Shown piece after piece: positions 1 to 5,242 of a DNA stretch of 5,242 bases. This DNA is from Bacteroidota bacterium. GTDB lineage: Bacteria; Bacteroidota; UBA10030; UBA6906. Within the stretch, counting starts at the first letter, position 1. Every line of letters starts with the position of its first letter. The notes beneath the pieces are model-generated. The model worked only from the letters and a program-made list of their open reading frames with translations. It did not search any database and was not told the DNA's origin. The DNA lies in the NCBI GenBank assembly GCA_016844425.1, contig JAERML010000313.1, forward strand, positions 1-5,242. Direction: 5' to 3'. Made by a program: the position numbers and the translations under genes.

Positions 1-784
1 CGAGGATGCCGCTGCACGCGTAATATTGCGGTGAGGCTTGTTCCGGAATATGCGGCGACGTTGGCACCCACGGGAGTCCCGTCTCCGCGAAACTCATCTC
101 TCGCGCCCATCCTTTCATCGGTACAACCGTCAGTTTGCATTTCATGCTACCACCGAGCATTCCTTCCTCGTTGAGCATTGTTGCAAGCTCCCCGCAGGTC
201 AGCCCATAGACATAGGGGATGGAAAATGCGCTGACGAACGACGAGTAGCCTTCCTCCACAACGTTTCCTTCGATCTTCAAGCCTCCAAGCGGATTTGGCC
301 TATCGAGGACAACAAACTCGATGTTCTGCTCCGCCGCGGCTTCCATAGCCAGGCCCATCGTGCTGATGTAGGTGTAGGAGCGACATCCGATGTCTTGAAT
401 ATCATAGACAAGGACATCAATGCCCTTCAGCATCCCCGGCGTGGGTTTCCGGGTTTTGCCATACAGGGAGTAGACAGGAAGTCCCGTTTGCGGATCAGTA
501 TGCGATTCCACGTGGGCTCCGGCAGTGAAATCGCCACGCACGCCATGTTCGGGGCCGAAGAGAGCGACAAGTGTAAACTCTTTAGCCTCTGAGAGAATGT
601 CCACCGTTGATTTCAGCCTCGCGTCAACGCCGGTGGGGTTGGTGATGAGCCCGACACGCTTGCCGCGAAGGATATCAAACCCCCGATCGCGGAGGACCTC
701 GATGCCGGTGGCGACTTTTGCGGTTTGCGCTGAACAGACGGGAAAAGAAAGGAGCAGCGCGAGAAACAACAATGTGCTTTTCAT
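1..784 (-). CDS. namZ: DUF1343 / NamZ-type exo-beta-N-acetylmuramidase, secreted, N-terminal part (3' end outside window)
   Basis: Reading the minus strand from 784 gives 261 codons without a stop, open at the left edge. The product starts MKSTLLFLALLL and ends its leader in VCSA-Q, a typical signal peptide with probable cleavage after Ala19, so the enzyme should be exported. Conserved DUF1343 blocks follow in order: GLITNPTG (45-52), LFGPEHGVRG (75-84), LVYDIQDIG (125-133), VVLDRPNPLGG (158-168), the GLTCGEL region (194-200) and LPWVPTSPHIP (237-247). Characterised members (NamZ/YbbC, family GH171) release MurNAc from the non-reducing ends of peptidoglycan fragments, usually alongside NagZ. 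Glu79 in GPEHG is a candidate active-site acid; I have not verified its role. A GGAG (complement of 795-798) lies 10 nt before the chosen ATG. An in-frame ATG at 802 would add six residues but has no ribosome site. Family assignment is firm; the exact substrate is inferred. Confidence 0.93.
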   Translation of the reverse strand, partial: MKSTLLFLALLLSFPVCSAQTAKVATGIEVLRDRGFDILRGKRVGLITNPTGVDARLKSTVDILSEAKEFTLVALFGPEHGVRGDFTAGAHVESHTDPQTGLPVYSLYGKTRKPTPGMLKGIDVLVYDIQDIGCRSYTYISTMGLAMEAAAEQNIEFVVLDRPNPLGGLKIEGNVVEEGYSSFVSAFSIPYVYGLTCGELATMLNEEGMLGGSMKCKLTVVPMKGWAREMSFAETGLPWVPTSPHIPEQASPQYYACSGIL

Positions 785-868
785 GGAAACGACACTCCGC
801 ATGTTCAAGGACCGGGAAGGGAAATCGAGATGAAACACTACCGTTGGTACGCGGCGATGGTGTAAGGT

Positions 869-896
869 ATTTTAACATGAAGAGAAATGCAACCAA
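869..896 (-). promoter_or_regulatory. possible promoter for the namZ-like gene
   Basis: On the minus strand a TAAAAT (874-869) matches the -10 consensus at five of six bases. A TTGGTT (896-891) lies 16 nt upstream and matches -35 only at TTG. It sits about 85 nt before the namZ start, in the divergent gap. If the host uses a Bacteroidota-type sigma factor, this sigma70-style match may mean nothing. Confidence 0.25.
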
Positions 897-924
897 CCTC
901 CCGAGCGGTAGTGGATTTTTCCCC

Positions 925-953
925 TGTTCTTTCCATGGCAAAGTCACTATATT
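925..953 (+). promoter_or_regulatory. possible promoter for the ymdB-like gene
   Basis: A TATATT at 948-953 resembles a -10 box (five of six bases) and lies 80 nt before the ymdB start. The hexamer 17 nt upstream (TGTTCT, 925-930) is a poor -35. The rest of the 249-bp divergent gap shows no clear operator, riboswitch or small ORF. This is a weak call. Confidence 0.2.
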
Positions 954-1033
954 GTGCCGTGCCGCCTGCCTGTGCAGAGACTCCAATCGGCTCATCCATT
1001 ACAGATTATCACCAGAACGCTGTGCCTAACACT

Positions 1034-1819
1034 ATGAACATCTTTTTCGTCGGCGACATCGTAGGACAGCCGGGCCTCGATCTCGCCATCACACTTGTCC
1101 CCAACTATGTGAAGAAATATGCAGTGGATCTTCTCATCATCAATGGAGAGAACACTACGGAGGGAAAAGGCATTGCAGAGGACCATGCAAAGAAGCTCTT
1201 CGAGCTTGGGGCTCACGTCATCACCACAGGCAACCATGTGTGGGACCGGTGGGACAGTAGAAAGGTCCTCGGCGGAGATCGCCGCATCCTCCGTCCGCTC
1301 AATTATCCCCGTGAGAACGGGGGCAACGGATTCATTGTTGTTGATCTGGGTGAGAAAGGAAAAGTGGGTGTTCTGAACATTCAGGGCCGCGTCTACATGC
1401 AGCCGATTGACGACCCGTTCAAGACGGCGGATTGGGCGGTGGCAAAGATGCATGAGGAAACAAAAGTGATTTTTGTCGATTTCCATGCCGATGCCACTGC
1501 CGAGAAAATGGCAATGGGCTGGCACCTGGATGGGAGAGTGACGGCCGTGATCGGCACGCATACACATACCCCGACAGCGGACGGGAGAATTCTGCCGCGT
1601 GGCACAGCGTTTCAGTCTGACGTCGGGATGACGGGTCCGTATGATTCGGTGCTGGGAATGAAGAAAGAGCAGGCCCTCAAGCGGATCATGCTGCAAACCC
1701 CTCACAAGTACGAAGTGGCGTCGCACGACGTTCGGCTGTGCGGCGTCTATGTGCAGGCAGACATGGAAACCGGCCGCGCCCTGAAAATGGAGAGCGTGGT
1801 GTTTCCGGCGTTCGGATAA
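1034..1819 (+). CDS. ymdB: YmdB/TIGR00282-family metallophosphoesterase (probable cyclic-nucleotide phosphodiesterase)
   Basis: The 261-residue product matches the usual length of about 260-265 for YmdB-type calcineurin-like phosphoesterases. Expected metal ligands are present at the usual spacing: Asp8 (FVGDIVG), Glu39-Asn40 (NGEN), Asn67-His68 (TGNHVWD), His151 (DFHAD), and His176 and His178 (GTHTHTPTAD). Bacillus YmdB hydrolyses 2',3'-cAMP and other cyclic nucleotides and influences biofilm and motility decisions; Deinococcus DR1281 has the same fold. The protein should be cytoplasmic, as no signal sequence is seen. I chose ATG 1034 because family members begin MNI/MRI followed at once by the GD motif. 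The frame is open back to an ATG at 887, but the extra 49 residues look unlike a protein N-terminus. An in-frame GTG at 1022 is an alternative. No Shine-Dalgarno is visible. The gene ends 141 bp before folD in the same direction. The family is firm; the physiological substrate here is not known. Confidence 0.93.
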   Translation: MNIFFVGDIVGQPGLDLAITLVPNYVKKYAVDLLIINGENTTEGKGIAEDHAKKLFELGAHVITTGNHVWDRWDSRKVLGGDRRILRPLNYPRENGGNGFIVVDLGEKGKVGVLNIQGRVYMQPIDDPFKTADWAVAKMHEETKVIFVDFHADATAEKMAMGWHLDGRVTAVIGTHTHTPTADGRILPRGTAFQSDVGMTGPYDSVLGMKKEQALKRIMLQTPHKYEVASHDVRLCGVYVQADMETGRALKMESVVFPAFG

Positions 1820-1847
1820 AGTCTACCACAATTGACTGAAAAGAATC

Positions 1848-1932
1848 AACCGCAGAGATCACAGAGACCGCGGAGGAGAAGAAAATAGGATATGATATTT
1901 CCAGCTGTTTATTCTCTGAGTTCTCTGTGGTT
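1848..1932. repeat. imperfect inverted repeat made of 9-bp CAGAGA-type units
   Basis: Between ymdB and folD, a 20-nt left arm (1848-1867) and the reverse complement of a 20-nt right arm (1913-1932) agree at 17 of 20 positions, separated by a 45-nt A/T-richer loop. Each arm is itself a tandem pair of 9-bp units: CCGCAGAGA and TCACAGAGA on the left, and CCACAGAGA and ACTCAGAGA on the complement of the right. One of the three mismatches would be a G-U pair in RNA. A degenerate third unit may follow the left arm (CCGCGGAGG). There is no T-run after the right arm, so it is not a classic intrinsic terminator. From memory, similar CAGAGA-rich elements occur between genes in varied environmental bacteria; I cannot check this here. 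It could be a dispersed repeat, a transcript-end hairpin, or part of the folD leader. Confidence 0.75.
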
Positions 1933-1960
1933 CAGAGTTTCTTAAGTACTTACAGAGCTT

Positions 1961-2837
1961 ATGCCTGCAACAATCATTGACGGCAAGGTGATTGCCGACC
2001 AAATCAAAGATGAAGTGAGGCAACAGACCGACCGATTGAAGCGGGAGCGCGGCATTACGCCCGGACTGGCGTTTATTCTGGTGGGGGAGGATCCAGCTTC
2101 CCAGGTATACGTCCGTTCGAAAGGGAAGGCGTGTGAAGAGATGGGATTCCATTCCGTGACCGAGCGACTTCCGGCATCGGTCTCACAGCAGGAGTTGCTT
2201 ATTCTCATCAATCGGTTCAATGCCGACCCTGCAATCCATGGTATCCTCGTCCAGCTCCCGCTCCCGCCGCACATCAACCAGAACAGAATCATCGAGGCGA
2301 TCGACTACCGGAAGGATGTTGATGGATTTCATCCCATCAACGTTGGGAAGCTCGTCATCGGACAGGATTGTCTGCGACCCTGCTGTCCAGGTACTGCTCG
2401 TGCGTAGCGGCAATGATCCTTCCGGCAAACATGTAGTTGTGGTGGGGCGCAGCAACATTGTCGGGAAACCAGTTATGAACATCCTCCTGCAGAAGCAAAA
2501 GGGAGCGAACGCGGTCGTGACGATTGCCCATACCGGGACGCGCGACATCGCCTCCTTCACCCGACAGGCGGACATTGTCATCGCTGCCATCGGGAAGCCG
2601 GAAGCGATTACCGGCGACATGCTCAAGCAGGGATGTGTCGTGATCGACGTTGGGATCAATCGTATCCAGGACCCTGCGGCAAAGAACGGATCGCGCATCG
2701 TTGGCGACGTTCACTTTGCGTCGGCCGTAAAGGTTGCGAAGGCAATCACTCCGGTTCCAGGTGGCGTCGGCAAGATGACCATCGCAATGTTGATGAAGAA
2801 TACTGTTCGCGCCGCCGAAGGGAACGTCTATCGTTAG
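1961..2837 (+). pseudogene. folD: folD, methylenetetrahydrofolate dehydrogenase/cyclohydrolase, reading frame broken near 2384
   Basis: FolD interconverts 5,10-methylene-, methenyl- and 10-formyl-tetrahydrofolate using NADP in the cytoplasm. The first part (1961-2407, stop TAG) carries the catalytic half: Tyr50 and Lys54 (YVRSK), Gln98 (VQLPLP) and Asp121 (KDVDGF), numbered as in the E. coli enzyme. Homology in this frame stops at Cys141. It resumes in another frame at 2385 (VQVLLVRSG) and runs to the stop at 2835-2837. This second part holds the NADP-binding GRSNIVGKP (2445-2471) and PVPGGVG (2751-2771). Family members have PCTPxGVQ at the junction; here one base replaces the four TPxG codons, a net loss of 11 nt. 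Restoring them would give about 295 residues, the normal size. The base after PGGVG encodes Lys (2772-2774), where the family signature has Pro. As written, no full-length enzyme can be made; split expression is unlikely because no start with a ribosome site precedes the second half. An assembly error is possible. Confidence 0.9.
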
Positions 2838-2870
2838 GCTTCCTCCAGTTCTTTCTCTCCCCACCTTACC

Positions 2871-2899
2871 TTGCTTCTCACGCCATAATTCGATAAATT
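2871..2899 (+). promoter_or_regulatory. possible promoter before the kinase-GH3 pair
   Basis: In the 149-bp gap after folD, TTGCTT (2871-2876) and TAAATT (2894-2899) are 17 nt apart, the sigma70 spacing, with three and four matches to consensus. A perfect 6-bp inverted repeat, GCAGCT/AGCTGC with an 8-nt loop, follows at 2912-2931 and could be an operator or chance. The gap suggests the kinase-GH3 pair may be transcribed separately from folD. Low confidence. Confidence 0.22.
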
Positions 2900-2986
2900 G
2901 TTGAAAATTCAGCAGCTTCCAGTACAGCTGCCGCGCTCCAACGTGTAGGATCCCCCGTTTCAGGACCGCACAAACCTCAATTTCCC

Positions 2987-3925
2987 ATGAGCCGCAAACC
3001 GCTTGTGTTAGGTGTGGATGGAGGAGGGACGAAAACCGCCGGCCTCATTGCCGATCTCTCCGGAAACATCCTTGCCCGTCGCGAAGTGGGAGCTTCCAAC
3101 CCGAACGTCGTAGGCTTTGAAGCTGCTGCCAAGAATCTCCATCAACTTATCACCAAGTGCTGCGACGATCTCCGTTGTCAGCCGAATGAGCTTCAGTCCA
3201 TCGTCCTTGCTCTTGCCGGCGCGGGCAAAGAGACGAACCGGAAAAAGATCAAGGACTCGCTTGCCAGGTTGTTCGAAAACGAGACGTCGAAGGCGCTCCC
3301 GATCACCGTTGAGACTGATTCTCGCGCCGCATTAGAGGGGGCATTCGGGGGTGGCCCAGGGGTCGTCATTATCGCCGGAACAGGATCGATCGTGACGGGA
3401 AAAACGGAACGCCGGGAGGTGATCACGGTTGGCGGTTGGGGTCGTATCCTGGGAGATGAAGGAAGTGGGTACTACATCGGGCGGGAGGCGTTGCGACTGG
3501 TGACGCTCGTACTCGACGGTCGGGGAGGGTCAACAAAGTTGAAGGAATTGTTTGCGCGAAAACTCAACTGGCAAACACGGGACGATCTGATTACTGCTGT
3601 CTATCAGGATAAATTCGAGCTCTCCAAACTCGCACCCCTCGTGATGGAAGCGGCATCGGACCACGACCTGGTGTCGCAGCGGCTTCTCCAGCAGGCAGCG
3701 TCCCATCTTGCGGATCAGGCCCGCGTGATTGTGATGAAGATGGGTATCCTCCGCAAGGTGGGTCTGGTGATGTGCGGTGGTCTGATTGACCACGAAACGG
3801 TCTACGGTAATACCCTTCATCTCAAGATCATGAAGATGCTTCCGCAGGTGGATGTCCGCCCACCGATGCATTCCCCTGCGCATGGGGCCGTGCTAATGGC
3901 GATCGAGCGGTCGAAGAAGGGCTGA
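2987..3925 (+). CDS. BadF/BadG/BcrA/BcrD-family ATPase, probable N-acetyl-amino-sugar kinase (GlcNAc or MurNAc)
   Basis: This 312-residue protein has the actin-like ATPase fold of the BadF/BadG family in its sugar-kinase form, like human NAGK and clostridial MurK. Visible motifs are the phosphate-1 loop VDGGGTKT (10-17) with Asp11, the TDSRAAL segment (110-116) whose Asp111 is the likely catalytic base, and the phosphate-2 loop GTGSI (131-135). GGWGRILGDEGSGY (149-162) is strongly NAGK-like, and the adenosine motif MCGG (262-265) and C-terminal PAHGAVLMA (297-305) complete the fold. Length is normal for the family and no signal or membrane segment is seen, so it should act in the cytoplasm. 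Members of this type phosphorylate GlcNAc, MurNAc or glucosamine. The NagZ-like gene starting 9 bp after its stop and the nearby NamZ favour a cell-wall amino sugar, but the sequence does not separate GlcNAc from MurNAc. A benzoyl-CoA reductase activator role is unlikely: the family CxxC iron-sulfur features are not seen. Start ATG 2987 has no Shine-Dalgarno but puts the ATP loop at the normal position. Confidence 0.9.
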   Translation: MSRKPLVLGVDGGGTKTAGLIADLSGNILARREVGASNPNVVGFEAAAKNLHQLITKCCDDLRCQPNELQSIVLALAGAGKETNRKKIKDSLARLFENETSKALPITVETDSRAALEGAFGGGPGVVIIAGTGSIVTGKTERREVITVGGWGRILGDEGSGYYIGREALRLVTLVLDGRGGSTKLKELFARKLNWQTRDDLITAVYQDKFELSKLAPLVMEAASDHDLVSQRLLQQAASHLADQARVIVMKMGILRKVGLVMCGGLIDHETVYGNTLHLKIMKMLPQVDVRPPMHSPAHGAVLMAIERSKKG

Positions 3926-3934
3926 CCGGCCATC

Positions 3935-5242
3935 ATGAATCGGCACTTCCACTCTCCGCTGGTCTTGGTTCTTTCTTGTGCCTCTCCGTTAAGACAAGCT
4001 TCTCTCTCACCATCTTCCGTTGGCGGTGAACACATCCATTCTCACGATTTCGGCGTGGAAGGACGCTGGACCGACTCTGTTCTCGCGACTCTGACGTTGG
4101 ATGAGAAGGTTGGCCAGATCCTGATGGCACGGGGGTTCGGCCACTACATCAGCACGGAGAGTGACGAATACAAGCGGCTCACGCGAATGGTGCTGGAGGA
4201 GAAGCTGGGGGGGCTGATCATCTTCCAGGGAGACGTCTACGAAGAGGCCATCTTGCTCAATAGGATGCAGCGCCTCGCAAAGGTGCCGCTCCTTGTCTCT
4301 GGCGATTTTGAGCGTGGGTTGGCAATGCGGGTGCGACGGGGAACGTATTTCCCTGACGCCATGGCCATCGGTGCGACACGGAATGCGGAGCACGCCTACA
4401 GAATCGGCCGGGCGATAGCAAAGGAGGGGAGAGCTCTCGGGGTACATCAAACCTACGCTCCGGTTGCCGACATCAACGACAATCCTGACAATCCGGTCAT
4501 CAACACCCGCTCATTCGGTAGTGACCGGGACCTCGTTGCAACCATGGTGGCCGCCTTCACAAGAGGGACGAACGATGGTGGAATGATCTCCACTGCGAAG
4601 CACTTCCCTGGTCACGGCAACACCGCCATTGACTCTCACCTCGAGCTTCCTACTCTCGCGCTCAGTCGGGTGCGGTTGGACAGCATGGAATTGGTGCCGT
4701 TCAGGGCTGCCATCGAAAATGGTGTCATGTCCATGATGATCGCCCATATTGCCGTTCCCTCTCTTGATTCCATCCCCGGTATTCCCGCCACTCTGTCGCG
4801 GCCGATTGTAACGGATCTTCTCCGGCGCGAGCTTGGTTTCCGCGGGCTTGTCGTTACCGACGCGATGGATATGCAAGGTGTACACGCGGGTTCTCCATCG
4901 GGGAGGGTGTTGTGAGGGCATTCCAGGCGGGAGCGGACATTGTGTTGATGCCGGCCGATGTGCAGATCGCAGTCAACGCACTTCTTGGAGCGGTGAAAAG
5001 CGGCGAGATCTCTGAAGAACGGCTGACTGCTTCCGTCCGGAAAGTGCTGGACGTGAAAGAGAAGATAGGTCTTCATAAGAACCGGTACGTTGATATCGAG
5101 TCCATCGCGGACCAGGTCGCATCTCGTGAGCATCAGAAGCTCGCCCGCACGGTTGCCCGCGATGCCATCACAGTTCTTTCTAATGATAATGCAACCCTCC
5201 CGATCAGACAGGATGACCGGAGAAGGATCGTTTCCGTCGTCA
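3935..5242 (+). CDS. nagZ: NagZ-like GH3 beta-N-acetylglucosaminidase, frameshifted near 4890, 3' end outside window
   Basis: The first frame (3935-4915, TGA stop) encodes 326 residues with a GH3 N-terminal barrel. It shows LTLDEKVGQILM (53-64), NTRSFGSD (190-197), KHFPGHG (222-228), the Asp233-Ser-His235 dyad (AIDSH) typical of NagZ-type GH3 acid/base catalysis, and the nucleophile Asp309 in VVTDAMDM. Homology then continues in another frame from 4891 (FSIGEGVVRAFQAGADIVLMP) to the right edge. It includes the start of a GH3 C-terminal domain (ARDAITVLS, about 5149-5175). Adding one base to the GGG run at 4888-4890 joins the two frames perfectly, so I list it as one gene. NagZ removes GlcNAc from non-reducing ends of muropeptides. 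The N-terminus (MNRHFHSPLVLVLSCAS) is short and hydrophobic with a possible but imperfect lipobox at Cys15, so export is plausible, not certain. The gene follows the kinase by 9 bp, suggesting one operon. Two-domain GH3 enzymes of related phyla sometimes continue into a beta-lactamase-like domain; the window ends too early to tell. Confidence 0.88.

Noticed and set aside
38..592. Plus-strand open frame of 184 codons
   Set aside because: It is antisense to the well-conserved namZ frame and its translation is rich in Arg/His with no recognisable domain.
887..1033. In-frame N-terminal extension of 49 residues on the YmdB-like protein
   Set aside because: The extension has no resemblance to the family, would cover most of the divergent promoter gap, and the GD metal motif sits normally relative to the ATG at 1034.
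992..1726. Minus-strand open frame of 244 codons
   Set aside because: It is the antisense shadow of ymdB, whose metal-binding motifs all lie in the plus frame.
1943..1952. Perfect 10-bp palindrome TAAGTACTTA just before the folD start
   Set aside because: Palindromes of this size are expected a few times by chance in 5 kb, and there is no second copy near another gene to suggest an operator.
2371..2407. Programmed ribosomal frameshift in folD
   Set aside because: No slippery heptamer is present and the conserved TPxG residues are physically missing, so a shift would not restore the normal protein.
2183..2864. Minus-strand open frames across folD
   Set aside because: Both are antisense to folD, and their translations contain no family motifs.
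2912..2931. GCAGCT/AGCTGC hairpin as a folD terminator
   Set aside because: The stem is only 6 bp, lies about 75 bp after the stop, and no T-run follows.
4881..4915. Programmed frameshift in the GH3 gene
   Set aside because: No slippery heptamer or obvious downstream stem is seen, and programmed shifting is not known for this family; a one-base loss in a G run is simpler.

Overview
The window is protein-coding DNA from a bacterium: about 56% G+C by eye, short intergenic gaps, no RNA genes, no CRISPR and no recognisable transposase. The gene families are common to many phyla. Four of the five starts lack a clear Shine-Dalgarno sequence, and the peptidoglycan-sugar genes look like those of the Bacteroidota/Ignavibacteria (FCB) group. 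That lineage call is a weak inference; no marker gene is present.

Layout: (1) On the minus strand, running off the left edge, is the N-terminal 261 residues of a secreted DUF1343/NamZ-type exo-N-acetylmuramidase (1-784). (2) A 249-bp divergent intergenic region (785-1033) has only weak promoter-like sequences. (3) On the plus strand lie a YmdB/TIGR00282 metallophosphoesterase (1034-1819), a 141-bp spacer carrying an imperfect inverted repeat built from 9-bp CAGAGA-containing units (1848-1932), and a frame-broken folD (1961-2837). After a 149-bp spacer come a BadF/BadG-type amino-sugar kinase (2987-3925) and, 9 bp later, a NagZ-like GH3 beta-N-acetylglucosaminidase (from 3935, frameshifted near 4890, running off the right edge).

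The outer genes suggest a shared theme. NamZ removes MurNAc and NagZ removes GlcNAc from the non-reducing ends of peptidoglycan fragments, and a BadF-type kinase could phosphorylate a released amino sugar. Together this looks like a cell-wall salvage locus, with two housekeeping-type genes (ymdB, folD) between its halves. This is inferred from family membership and proximity, not shown.

The most unusual observations are the two reading-frame disruptions. folD has a net loss of 11 nt exactly at its conserved PCTPxG motif, plus a lysine where the second FolD signature usually has proline. The GH3 gene has an apparent one-base loss in a G run just after its catalytic aspartate. No convincing new system was found.
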